From the NCBI GenBank assembly GCA_947174415.1, contig CAMWIW010000003.1, positions 1 through 64,000 of the forward strand: a stretch of 64,000 nucleotides of DNA. The letters run 5' to 3'. Numbering within the stretch: the first letter of the stretch is position 1; each line of letters opens with the position of its first letter. Below the pieces are notes generated by a model, which was not told the origin of the DNA, did not search any database, and saw only the letters and a list, made by a program, of their open reading frames with translations. Origin of the DNA: an uncultured Clostridia bacterium (GTDB taxonomy: Bacteria > Bacillota > Clostridia > Christensenellales > Borkfalkiaceae). Positions 37,137-46,747 of the stretch are shown here, piece by piece. A program made the position numbers and the translations under genes.

Positions 37137-37897
37137 TGAGATACGCTATTTTGCTTGCCTACGACGGTACGGATTACGGCGGTTGGCAAATTCAGAAAAA
37201 TTCAATAACCGTTCAGGAAAAGCTGGAAGAAGCGTGCGAAAAAGTCTTCGGTAAAAAAACTACCGTTACGGCAAGCGGCAGGACGGACAGCGGCGTCCAC
37301 GCGGCGGGACAGGTTTGCCATTTTGATGCGGAAACGACAATTCCCGCTGAAAAAATAGCCGATGTTTTAAACCGTTTTCTTCCGCCGGATATTGCGGTTT
37401 TAGCTTCTTCCGTTGCGCCTGAAAATTTTGACGCGAACCGCAGCGCAAAGAGAAAAACATATTGTTACAAGTTCTATTTATCGGAGAGAAGAAACCCTTT
37501 AAAGGATAGATATTCCGTGTGGGTAAAAAACCCTCTCGATATTGCGAAACTGCGGCATATATCGGGGTCTTTCGTCGGAAAACACGATTTTAAAGCTTAC
37601 TGCAAAAGCGGCTCTCAGGTAAAGACGACGGTACGGGAAGTGTTCTCCGTCGAAGTTGATGTGAAGGAAAGTTTTCTGTCCAAGGAAATAGAAATTTCGA
37701 TATGCGGCGGTGGTTTCTTATACAACATGGTCCGCACTGTTGCGGGCACTATGATTAACTACGCCGAGGGTAGTTTGAGTGAGGAAGAAATTATCCGCTC
37801 GCTGCGCGAATGCGACAGGGAAGCAGTGGGCAGAACGATGCCTGCAAAAGGTCTGACGCTTGAAAAAGTTGAGTACGGTATTCCTCTTTTCAAATGA
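37136..37897 (+). CDS. truA: tRNA pseudouridine synthase A
   Basis: MRYAILLAYDGTDYGGWQIQ, SGRTDSGVHAAGQVCHFD, FLYNMVRTVAGTM; TAATG overlap with ecfT. Confidence 0.96.
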   Translation: MRYAILLAYDGTDYGGWQIQKNSITVQEKLEEACEKVFGKKTTVTASGRTDSGVHAAGQVCHFDAETTIPAEKIADVLNRFLPPDIAVLASSVAPENFDANRSAKRKTYCYKFYLSERRNPLKDRYSVWVKNPLDIAKLRHISGSFVGKHDFKAYCKSGSQVKTTVREVFSVEVDVKESFLSKEIEISICGGGFLYNMVRTVAGTMINYAEGSLSEEEIIRSLRECDREAVGRTMPAKGLTLEKVEYGIPLFK

Positions 37898-37978
37898 ATT
37901 TTTAACGTGTTTTTCACAAACTGATTTTAATTTTAACATTTAGCACATATATAATGTTGTAACCCGATAAGGTGGATT

Positions 37979-38851
37979 ATGGATTTTTTTAAATACGCAA
38001 ACGTTGCGCAGATATTTGTAAATACAGATACGTGGTACGTCCCTTTCATAGTGGGAGGGCTGTGTTTTTTAATCGTGTTTGCTTTTCAGTCGGTCGGACT
38101 GTTTATAATATCGGGGCGAGAGGGCTATAAAAACAGATGGATGTCGTTCATTCCTTTTCTGAACACCTATTATATAGGTGTTTGCGGGCAGAAGAACAGG
38201 GTTTTTAAAAGCGTTGATACGAAAATCTTTTCGCTTATTGCCGCAATTGTAGAGGTCTTGCTCGTCGTAGGCTGCGTAGTGAGCTACGTTGCTCGTTTTC
38301 AGTTGAACGCACACGATCTGATTATTACCGACTATTCAACTAACGGCTACGGACTGAGATTTCCTATCGAAACGCTTTCAAGCAGCATAAAAAATTACCC
38401 CGAACTGTTATGGGCGGCTTGGTGCTTTGAATTCCTCGATACTTTCATTTTAAGCGTTTTGGAGTTAGCATTTCTCGTATTGCAGGTTTTCAATCTTTCG
38501 GCATTCTTCCAGACTTTTTCGGCAAAAAGATATATGCTGTTCACAATTACAAGCATTCTATTCCCCGTACAGGGAATTCTGATATTCATTCTCAGAAACA
38601 ACCGCGGAATGAACTATCGCGAATACGTTCGCAAAGAACAGGAAAGACAGTACAAAATGTATCAGCAATACCGCCAGCAACAGAATTTCGACCAAAATCC
38701 CTACAACCAAAATCCTTATTCGAGAAATCCTTACGAGGGCGAGTACGGCGGCGTCAATGCAAACGGAAGCTCCGCAAGCAGCGGTACGCCCGACGACCCG
38801 TTTTCTGAATTCGGCGGCAGCAATAACGATAACGACCCGTTTAAAAATTAA
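37979..38851 (+). CDS. Hypothetical multi-TM membrane protein with Q/N-rich C-terminal tail
   Basis: Several TM segments followed by RQQQNFDQNPYNQNPYSRNPYEGEYGG. Confidence 0.65.
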   Translation: MDFFKYANVAQIFVNTDTWYVPFIVGGLCFLIVFAFQSVGLFIISGREGYKNRWMSFIPFLNTYYIGVCGQKNRVFKSVDTKIFSLIAAIVEVLLVVGCVVSYVARFQLNAHDLIITDYSTNGYGLRFPIETLSSSIKNYPELLWAAWCFEFLDTFILSVLELAFLVLQVFNLSAFFQTFSAKRYMLFTITSILFPVQGILIFILRNNRGMNYREYVRKEQERQYKMYQQYRQQQNFDQNPYNQNPYSRNPYEGEYGGVNANGSSASSGTPDDPFSEFGGSNNDNDPFKN

Positions 38852-38859
38852 ACTGTTAA

Positions 38860-38884
38860 GAGCGCCTTTGCGGTGCTCTTTTTC
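38860..38884 (+). terminator. Intrinsic terminator
   Basis: AGAGCGCC-tttgc-GGTGCTCT TTTTCTTT. Confidence 0.8.
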
Positions 38885-38955
38885 TTTACATTTTTTTATG
38901 TGGGTGTTATAATTTTCTTAAAGATATATAAGTTTAAGTTATACTTTGAGGTTTT

Positions 38956-40248
38956 ATGCAGGAAAGTATTGCGGCGATTGCCACTGCGTCGGGCACGGGT
39001 GGCGTTGCGATAATCAGAATAAGCGGCGAAAATTGCCTTGATATAGCAAACAAAATTTTTACGCCGAAAAAGAATTTCAAGCCGAATTATATGTATGCAG
39101 GCAATATCGAGGGCGACGGCTTCACCGATTACGGTTTTTTGGTATATTTTAAAGCGCCTAAATCGTTCACGGGAGAGGACGTTATCGAGCTTCACTGCCA
39201 CGGCGGCGTGCAGCTTGCCCGCGGAATTTTAAAAAAGTGCCTGTCCCTCGGTGCGCGCCTTGCAGAGCGAGGCGAATTCACGAAACGCGCCTTTTTAAAC
39301 GGCAAGCTCACCCTTGCCTCAGCGGAAGGTATGGCGGATATGATTAACGCCGAAAGTCTTGCGCTTCTCCGTGCGGGAAGTATGCTTTACGGCGAAAAGC
39401 TTTCGGAAGAAGTAGTTGCCATTCAAAATTCGCTAAAAGACGTTTTAGCCGAAGTTGCAGTTGAAATCGATTATCCCGAAGAGGACGAACAGGGGCTTGA
39501 CCTCAAAAAAATAAAGACTGAAATTTTTGCACTGTATGGGGAAACGGAGCGTCTTTTGTCAAGTTATAAGTGCGGAAAAAAGATAAAAGAAGGCGTAACC
39601 GTTGCTCTCTGCGGAAAACCTAACACGGGCAAAAGCTCCCTTCTTAACGCGCTTTTGGGATATGAAAAAGCTTTGGTTTCGGCGGAAGAGGGCACTACTC
39701 GCGACGCGGTTGAAGGTGTAATCGAAATTGACGGAGTAAAGTACAATTTAATAGATACGGCAGGCATACGCGAACGCGCAGGTAGCGTGGAAAGTATGGG
39801 CATAGAGCGCGCCAAAAAGATAATAAAAAGCGCCGACGTGGTACTGTCTGTCAGCGACGGGGAGGAGAACCTGCCCGAAGAAACGAACGGCGAGGTGATA
39901 AAAGTTTTCAATAAAGCCGACTTGCGGAAGCCCGCAGGAGAGTACGATATAGCCGTTTCTGCAAAGACGGGCGAAGGCATGGACCGATTGAAAAAACTCA
40001 TTGCCGAAAGGGGTTTTGGCGACACCGCCTTAGACAAGGCGTATATAGTTGAAGAGCGGCATTATTCAGCGCTTTTAAAGGCGGCAGAGGCGTTAAAATC
40101 GGCATGTGAAAACCTTGAAATTTTAACTTTGGATATTATAGCCGTTGATTTGAAGGACGCGTGGGACGCCCTCGGCGAAATAACGGGCGAAACGGCAAAC
40201 GAAGAAATAATCTCAACCGTTTTTGCAAAATTCTGTGTGGGCAAGTAA
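38956..40248 (+). CDS. mnmE: tRNA modification GTPase MnmE
   Basis: IAAIATASGTGGVAIIRISG, GKPNTGKSSLLNALLG, C-terminal FAKFCVGK. Confidence 0.96.
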   Translation: MQESIAAIATASGTGGVAIIRISGENCLDIANKIFTPKKNFKPNYMYAGNIEGDGFTDYGFLVYFKAPKSFTGEDVIELHCHGGVQLARGILKKCLSLGARLAERGEFTKRAFLNGKLTLASAEGMADMINAESLALLRAGSMLYGEKLSEEVVAIQNSLKDVLAEVAVEIDYPEEDEQGLDLKKIKTEIFALYGETERLLSSYKCGKKIKEGVTVALCGKPNTGKSSLLNALLGYEKALVSAEEGTTRDAVEGVIEIDGVKYNLIDTAGIRERAGSVESMGIERAKKIIKSADVVLSVSDGEENLPEETNGEVIKVFNKADLRKPAGEYDIAVSAKTGEGMDRLKKLIAERGFGDTALDKAYIVEERHYSALLKAAEALKSACENLEILTLDIIAVDLKDAWDALGEITGETANEEIISTVFAKFCVGK

Positions 40249-40301
40249 GAACAAAAAAATGCGTTAAATCAAATATATTATGGGGTCTATCGTAAAAACT
40301 T

Positions 40302-41189
40302 ATGGTAAATTTAGAGCTTTATAAGGTATTCTATACGGTTGCAAAATGCGGCTCTCTTACGAAAGCCGCGCAAGAGCTTTTTATATCTCAACCCGCGGTT
40401 TCGCAGGCGGTAAAACAGCTCGAAGGCCAACTCGGCATTTCTCTTTTTAACCGCACCCATAAGGGTATGGAGCTTTCGGCAAGCGGCGGCAAACTAATAT
40501 TCAAACAGGTTGAAGAAGCCCTCGAGCTTTTAGAAAGTGCCGAAAACAAATTGACCGAGCTTAAAACTACGGCCACCGGCACAATAAGAATAGGAGCTAC
40601 GGATTCTATTTTCTCTCACGTTCTCTCGGATAAGCTTGCGCAGTTCAACGAGAAGTACCCCGCCGTCAGGTTAGAGCTTATTTCTTCCACCTCTCCAAAT
40701 ACGGTTAACCAACTTAAAGAGGGGCGGTGCGATATAGCGTTTATCAATCTTCCGTTGGAAGATGACGACGTAAGATTTTACGGTACGGTAACCCACCTTT
40801 CCGACGTTTTCGTGGCGGGCAAAAAATATTCCGACCTTACAATGGAAGAAGTTCCATTAAAGAGATTGCAAGACTATCCGCTTTTAATGATTGAAGAGAA
40901 CACGGTTGCGCGCCGTGCGCTTTCGTCGTCCGAGGAGATTTTGGGCGTTCACTTCACGCCGGATATCGAGGTGGCGAATTGGGACTTAATGAAAAAGTTG
41001 GTTGCAAAGGGTATGGGCATTGGCTGTATTCCACGCGAATACTGCACGGCAGAGTTCGAGGGCGGCGAACTTTTCGAACTGAAAACGACGCCGACTTTAC
41101 CCGTTCGCGGTATAGGAGTAGCAATTGCAAAGCACGTTACGCTTTCGTTTGCAATGAAAGAATTTTTGGCAATGTTCGATAAAGATTAA
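40302..41189 (+). CDS. LysR family transcriptional regulator
   Basis: FYTVAKCGSLTKAAQELFISQPAVSQAVKQLEGQLGISLFNRTHKG. Confidence 0.95.
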   Translation: MVNLELYKVFYTVAKCGSLTKAAQELFISQPAVSQAVKQLEGQLGISLFNRTHKGMELSASGGKLIFKQVEEALELLESAENKLTELKTTATGTIRIGATDSIFSHVLSDKLAQFNEKYPAVRLELISSTSPNTVNQLKEGRCDIAFINLPLEDDDVRFYGTVTHLSDVFVAGKKYSDLTMEEVPLKRLQDYPLLMIEENTVARRALSSSEEILGVHFTPDIEVANWDLMKKLVAKGMGIGCIPREYCTAEFEGGELFELKTTPTLPVRGIGVAIAKHVTLSFAMKEFLAMFDKD

Positions 41190-41214
41190 TTCAGCGCGCC
41201 GCAAGGGTGGAACT

Positions 41215-42195
41215 ATGAAATATACAGAATTAAAATCAAGCATAGCGGAAGGGGCTAAGCAGGTCTATCTCTTAGAGGGGGACGACGCCTATTTCAGAAT
41301 GAAGGGCGAAGAGCAGATAAAGGACGCTTTTTTGGAGATGCCCGAACTCAACTTCACCTCTTTCGACGGCGAAACTTTAAAGGGCAGTGCAATAACAACC
41401 CTCGTTTCGGCAATTAAAAATTACCCTTTTATGGCTGAAAAAAGGGTTATCAAGGTAAGCGAATTTTATCCTTCCGAGAGTGAGTACGAAAATCATTTAA
41501 AAAGTCTTTTTGAAAATTTTCCGCCTTCGTCAATTCTCATTATCGTAAATTCAGGCGCAAAAAAGGGCGTTGATTTAAAGCGCAAACACTCGGTAACTTT
41601 CGTGGATTGCGGCAAAGCCGACCCCGAAACCGTTTCGAAGTGGGTATACATCACGCTCAGACGCGCGGGCGTGAATGCCTCTACCGCCTGTTGCGAAAGT
41701 ATAGCGGAGTATTGCCTATGCAATATGGCGCGTGTTTCCGTCGAGGTACAAAAGCTTATTGACTTTAAAAAGGAGGGCACGCTGACGCGCGAAGAGGTTG
41801 ACGACCTCGTTTTCAAAGACGCGGATTACAGAATTTACGAGCTTACGGGCGCAGCCGCCCGCCGCGATTTTACTAAGTTCTGTGAAATTGCCGACGAGCT
41901 ACAAAAAAAAGCGGGGGACGAAGTTTTCCTTTTAAACGGGCTTTTCAACTACTTCAAAAACCTTTTGACGATAATATCTTCGGGCGAGAACGATGCCGAA
42001 CTTTCAAGGCTTTTGAAAATGAAGGAATACGGCGTTAAAAAGAGCCGTGAACAAGCCGAAAGAATAGGTCAAAAACAACTTGAAGCTTGGGTAAATTATA
42101 TATATTCTGCGATATCGGATATGAAGTGCGGGCGTGTTACGCCTCAAAGTGCGGTGCAAACTGTCGAAAATGCAATTTTTTTCGCGGTTGGTTAA
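41215..42195 (+). CDS. holA: DNA polymerase III subunit delta
   Basis: VYLLEGDDAYFRMKGEEQIKDAF; family layout through C-terminal domain. Confidence 0.85.
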   Translation: MKYTELKSSIAEGAKQVYLLEGDDAYFRMKGEEQIKDAFLEMPELNFTSFDGETLKGSAITTLVSAIKNYPFMAEKRVIKVSEFYPSESEYENHLKSLFENFPPSSILIIVNSGAKKGVDLKRKHSVTFVDCGKADPETVSKWVYITLRRAGVNASTACCESIAEYCLCNMARVSVEVQKLIDFKKEGTLTREEVDDLVFKDADYRIYELTGAAARRDFTKFCEIADELQKKAGDEVFLLNGLFNYFKNLLTIISSGENDAELSRLLKMKEYGVKKSREQAERIGQKQLEAWVNYIYSAISDMKCGRVTPQSAVQTVENAIFFAVG

Positions 42196-42281
42196 AATTA
42201 GTTACGCTTAAACGCTTTATTTTTTAAGTTTTTAATTATATAATATAGTTGAATTTATGTAATTATTTGTTTGGTGATACT

Positions 42282-43103
42282 ATGGGAGATATTGGAGAAA
42301 GCTTTAAAAAATTTTTTAATTCGTTTGGGCAGAATTGGTTGGGCTACTTGTTGCAGTTCATCTTAATTGCCGTTGTTTTTTATTACGTATTTAAAATTTT
42401 GATAACGAATAAGGGTGGTAAGTTCATTGCCGTCGTTACGGGCGCTATCGTAATCAGCGGTTTAGCGTTCGCTTTGACGGATAATGACAAACTCTCGCAA
42501 GAGCTTCTTATAATCGTAATTTTAATGATAGCTCTTCTCGTGTTCACCATGTTCCATACGGAGATAAAGCGCTCCCTTCTCGACTCTAACGTTAAAAAGA
42601 GCAAGAAGCAGGACAACATAACTGTAACGGGCGTTGAGCTTATAATCGAAGAAACCGTTCGCGCAGTGCAGAATATGTCCAAAAAAGATATAGGCGCGCT
42701 TATAGTTCTTTCCAACGAAAACCTGCCTGAGGGAATAATCGAAAGCGGTACGGTAGTAAATGCCGATATTACCGCCCAAATGATTGAGGCCGTTTTCTAT
42801 CCCAAAGCTCCGCTGCACGACGGTGCTATGGTAATAGAAGGTACTAAAATTTATGCGGCGGGTTGCTTCCTGCCTCTTGCACAGAGCGAAAAACTTCCCA
42901 AAGATATGGGTAGCCGCCACCGCGCGGCATTGGGCGTAACGTCCGTTGCAAGCGTAACGGCAATAGTCGTTTCTGAAGAAACGGGCATAATCTCGATTGC
43001 AAAGAACGGCGTTATAAGAAAGAAATACGCCGACGCAGCGGACATTAAAAACGCACTTTCGGAATATTATTGGTCTGATTTGACGGCGGAGGGTAAATTA
43101 TGA
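42282..43103 (+). CDS. cdaA: Diadenylate cyclase CdaA
   Basis: TM segments then ALIVLSNENLPEGIIESGT, PLHDGAMVIEGTKIYAAGCFLPL, GSRHRAALGVTSV; start at MGDIGES. Confidence 0.95.
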   Translation: MGDIGESFKKFFNSFGQNWLGYLLQFILIAVVFYYVFKILITNKGGKFIAVVTGAIVISGLAFALTDNDKLSQELLIIVILMIALLVFTMFHTEIKRSLLDSNVKKSKKQDNITVTGVELIIEETVRAVQNMSKKDIGALIVLSNENLPEGIIESGTVVNADITAQMIEAVFYPKAPLHDGAMVIEGTKIYAAGCFLPLAQSEKLPKDMGSRHRAALGVTSVASVTAIVVSEETGIISIAKNGVIRKKYADAADIKNALSEYYWSDLTAEGKL

Positions 43104-43207
43104 AAAAGTTTACAAATTTCTTAGTGGGGTTGTTCACGAAACACATTCCCATTAAAATTTTAGCTATAGTGCTTGCCGTGTTCGCCGTTTTGGTACTGAA
43201 CGTGTGA
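43100..43207 (+). CDS. 35-aa membrane microprotein resembling the N-terminal anchor of CdaR/YbbR
   Basis: MKKFTNFLVGLFTKHIPIKILAIVLAVFAVLVLNV*; ATGA overlap with cdaA. Confidence 0.6.
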   Translation: MKKFTNFLVGLFTKHIPIKILAIVLAVFAVLVLNV

Positions 43208-43214
43208 GGGGCAT

Positions 43215-44390
43215 ATGAACACAGTAAGAATTCCCGATATTCTTTTGCCCGCTGACGGAACGGATATGAGCGCTTGGGCGGTTAACGCCTGCGACCAATA
43301 TACCTCCGACTTTTCTTATTGGCAAGAGGTTGAAAGAATTACGGCAGGTAAGCCCTCGGCGTATAACTTAATATTTCCAGAGATTTATCTCAACGACGAG
43401 CCCGAAAAGCGTATCGCGCGCATCAACGAAACCATGCGCGAGTACCTTTCGGGCAGCGTTTTTAAAAAGGTTTCGGGCGGGTTTATTCTCGTTGAACGCA
43501 CTACGCCTTCGGGTACGCGCACGGGGATTGTGCTTGCGGTAGATTTGGAAGATTATTCTTACGAGAACGGTGCAAATACTCCCGTTCGTTCGACTGAGGA
43601 TACAATTCGTGAAAGAATTCCGCCTCGCGTTAAAATAAGAGAAAACGCACCGTTAGAGCTTCCGCACGTTATGCTTTTGTATAACGATGAAAAAAATACG
43701 GTTATAAACGCCGTCAAGCGCGGAAAAGTTTTGTACGATTTTGATTTGATGTGTGGCGGCGGGCATATAAAAGGTACTTTCGTAGACAATTCAAAGAGCG
43801 TTAAAAACGCGTTTTATTCTCTTGCAACAGACAAAAACGGGCTTTTATTTGCTGTTGGCGACGGTAACCATTCTCTTGCCACTGCTAAAAAATGTTGGGA
43901 GAATATAAAAACCACACTTAGCGAAAAAGAAAGGGAAAATCATCCTGCACGGTACGCTCTCGTTGAAGCGGTTAACGTCTTCGACGACGCTTTGAAGTTC
44001 GAGCCTATCCACAGATTTATAAAAACGGATAAACCGTCCGAATTTTTAACCGAAATGCAAACCTCGGGCAGCGGAAAAGCGTATATTGTAGTGAAGGGGG
44101 TAAAATCGCAAATTAATTTTAACGCGAATACTCCCGCGGGAATAAGGGAGCTTGACGCTTATATTTCGGCTTTCATTGCCAAAAACGGCGGCGAGGTAGA
44201 CTATATTCACGGCGAAGAAGATTTATTAAAGTTAACAGAGGGCGGCGGAGTAGGCGTTTTGTTGCCTTCAATCGAAAAGAGCGAATTTTTCCGTTTGATT
44301 GAAAGCGGCGGCAACTTGCCCAGAAAGACTTTTTCTATGGGCGAGGGCTACGAAAAGCGTTACTACGTTGAGGCAAAGGCGATAATTTAA
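43215..44390 (+). CDS. DUF1015 family protein
   Basis: ACDQYTSDFSYWQEVE, GDGNHSLATAKKCWE. Confidence 0.85.
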   Translation: MNTVRIPDILLPADGTDMSAWAVNACDQYTSDFSYWQEVERITAGKPSAYNLIFPEIYLNDEPEKRIARINETMREYLSGSVFKKVSGGFILVERTTPSGTRTGIVLAVDLEDYSYENGANTPVRSTEDTIRERIPPRVKIRENAPLELPHVMLLYNDEKNTVINAVKRGKVLYDFDLMCGGGHIKGTFVDNSKSVKNAFYSLATDKNGLLFAVGDGNHSLATAKKCWENIKTTLSEKERENHPARYALVEAVNVFDDALKFEPIHRFIKTDKPSEFLTEMQTSGSGKAYIVVKGVKSQINFNANTPAGIRELDAYISAFIAKNGGEVDYIHGEEDLLKLTEGGGVGVLLPSIEKSEFFRLIESGGNLPRKTFSMGEGYEKRYYVEAKAII

Positions 44391-44399
44391 GGAAACTAT

Positions 44400-45719
44400 A
44401 TGTCAGTAAAGGTTTGTAAATTCGGCGGCACGTCAATGGCTGACGGCAACGTTATAAAAGGCGTTCAGAAAATAATAGAAAGCGATACCCAGCGCAAATA
44501 CGTAATTGTTTCCGCGCCGGGTAAACGGTATTCGGGTGATACCAAGGTTACGGACCTATTGTATAACTGTTTTGCCGAATTAAAAGAAAGCGGTAGCTGC
44601 AAAAACTCTTTTGCGGCAGTTCGTGCGCGCTTTGTATCAATCGTTAAAGAACTCAATATTCCGTTTGAAATAGACGCGCTTTTGGACGAAACGGAAGCCT
44701 TGATTGAAAGAGAGAAGAGCGAGGATTTCACGGCTTCGCGCGGGGAATATCTCTGCGCGCGTATCGTTGCCGCTGTTTTGGACGCAAAATTTATAGACGC
44801 CGAGGACGTTATCTACTTCAAAGAGGACGGTAATTTTGACGGCGAAAAATCGTATAAAGCAATTTCCGCAGCCGTTACGGGTGCAAAGCGTGCAGTGTTC
44901 CCCGGCTTTTACGGCAAGGGTACGGACGGCAAGGTTAAAACGTTCTCACGTGGCGGTTCGGATATTTCGGGCTCTGTTGTCGCACGGGCAGTGAACGCCA
45001 CCGTCTACGAAAATTGGACTGACGTTTCAGGTTTTCTTGCTTGCGACCCGCGCATAGTTGACAGCCCCGTCAGGATAAAAACAATCTCATACAAGGAGCT
45101 TCGCGAACTCAGTTATATGGGCGCGAACGTCCTTCACAGCGACAGTATTTTCCCGTTGCGTAAAGCGAATATCCCTATACATATAAAAAACACTTTCCGT
45201 CCCGAAGATGCGGGTACGGCAATACTACCCAGCATACGCTATACGCCGAGCGGTAATTTGGTTACGGGTGTTGCAGGCAAAAAGAATTTTACCGTTATTT
45301 TTATCGAGAAATCGCACATGAATGCGGAGGTCGGCTTTATTTGCAAGGTTTTAAACGTTCTTGCTGATGAAGAAATTCCCGTCGAGCATATTCCATCGGG
45401 CATCGATACTATGTCGTTGGTTGTGGAAAGCTGCAATCTGCCCAAAGCTAAACTTGAAAAAATCCTTGAAAACATAAAGGCGGCAGTCGCTCCCGATATA
45501 ATCCGCGTTATAGAGGACATAGCACTTATAGCTACGGTGGGACACGGCATGTCCTCATCGGTTGGTACTTCAGCAAGGCTGTTTAACGCCATTGCAAGCG
45601 CAAATATAAACATTAAAATGATTGATCAGGGTTCGAGCGAAATAAATATAATCGTCGGTGTAAAAAACGACGATTACGAAAAGTGCATACGCGCGATATA
45701 CTGCGAATTTTTTAAATAA
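44400..45719 (+). CDS. lysC: Aspartate kinase
   Basis: VCKFGGTSMADG, FSRGGSDISGSVVARAV, tandem ACT domains. Confidence 0.95.
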   Translation: MSVKVCKFGGTSMADGNVIKGVQKIIESDTQRKYVIVSAPGKRYSGDTKVTDLLYNCFAELKESGSCKNSFAAVRARFVSIVKELNIPFEIDALLDETEALIEREKSEDFTASRGEYLCARIVAAVLDAKFIDAEDVIYFKEDGNFDGEKSYKAISAAVTGAKRAVFPGFYGKGTDGKVKTFSRGGSDISGSVVARAVNATVYENWTDVSGFLACDPRIVDSPVRIKTISYKELRELSYMGANVLHSDSIFPLRKANIPIHIKNTFRPEDAGTAILPSIRYTPSGNLVTGVAGKKNFTVIFIEKSHMNAEVGFICKVLNVLADEEIPVEHIPSGIDTMSLVVESCNLPKAKLEKILENIKAAVAPDIIRVIEDIALIATVGHGMSSSVGTSARLFNAIASANINIKMIDQGSSEINIIVGVKNDDYEKCIRAIYCEFFK

Positions 45720-45727
45720 AGCCGAAT

Positions 45728-46747
45728 ATGCCGCAAAAGAAAAAGCTAAAATTATCGCGCAGACAGATACTATATATAGTTTTGGCGGGGTTAGCGCTCG
45801 TTGCCGTACTTACGCTTATAATACTCAACGCCTATATACCCGTTAAGTATTTATCGGCTTACCTTGTCTCCAAAAACCTGAACGAACAAGGTAGAATGCG
45901 CGTTAATTTTATTGATGTGGGCAACAGCGACTGTACCGTCGTTGAATTGCCCGACGGGAAAACTCTTTTAATAGACGGTTGCGACGGAACTTATTTACAT
46001 AACTTAAAAGTTTTGAAAGAACTCAACTCGCGCGGCATAAACGATATAGATTACCTGATTTGTTCGTCGGTTGAAAACGCCGCGTGCGGCGGACTTGCTG
46101 AAATCCTGAAATATAAAAACGTAGATAAAATCTTTGCGCCTTATTGTCCCGTAACGCATATAACCGACGGCTACAAGTCATTTTGCGAAGAGGTGGAAAG
46201 GCTTGGCAAAGAAATATCTTTTTGTGAGTACGGCGCGGGCGTATTTAACGATGACGCAGATTATTATTTCTGTTTTCTGTCTCCCGATTATCACCTTTAC
46301 GAAAATGGAGAATACGCCCAACTGATTACAAACCCAACCTCTCAAAACATTAAAAACGCCTCTGCGGTAATTTGGCTTGAATGTTGCGGCGTAAGCTTTC
46401 TGTTTTTAGGCAGTACAGGACAAGCAGTCCAACAAAAGCTAATTGAAGAATACAATTTTGCGGGAATAGACGTCGGCGGACGGAAAATCGATTTGACGGC
46501 ATGCGACGTAGTGAAAATGTCCGACCACGGTTCAACGGAAGGCGCATTCGCGCCGTTTTTGGATTTAATCAAGCCCCGTACGGCAATAATCTCGGTTGGG
46601 GATAACGGTAACGGTTGTCCGACGCTCGCCGCGCTTGCAAACGCGCAAAACGTAGTTGGAAACAGTCTTTACAGAACGGACGAGCTCGGCACGGTTACAA
46701 TCGAAGTCAAAGACGGCAATTACGGAATTTTTAAGGAGAAAAAATGA
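45728..46747 (+). CDS. Membrane-anchored metallo-beta-lactamase-fold protein (ComEC-C-like), active-site motif lost
   Basis: N-terminal TM; MRVNFIDVGNSDCTVVELPDGKTLLIDGC; expected HxHxDH replaced by SSVENAACGG; KMSDHGSTEGAFAPFLDLIKPRTAIISVG. Confidence 0.8.
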   Translation: MPQKKKLKLSRRQILYIVLAGLALVAVLTLIILNAYIPVKYLSAYLVSKNLNEQGRMRVNFIDVGNSDCTVVELPDGKTLLIDGCDGTYLHNLKVLKELNSRGINDIDYLICSSVENAACGGLAEILKYKNVDKIFAPYCPVTHITDGYKSFCEEVERLGKEISFCEYGAGVFNDDADYYFCFLSPDYHLYENGEYAQLITNPTSQNIKNASAVIWLECCGVSFLFLGSTGQAVQQKLIEEYNFAGIDVGGRKIDLTACDVVKMSDHGSTEGAFAPFLDLIKPRTAIISVGDNGNGCPTLAALANAQNVVGNSLYRTDELGTVTIEVKDGNYGIFKEKK

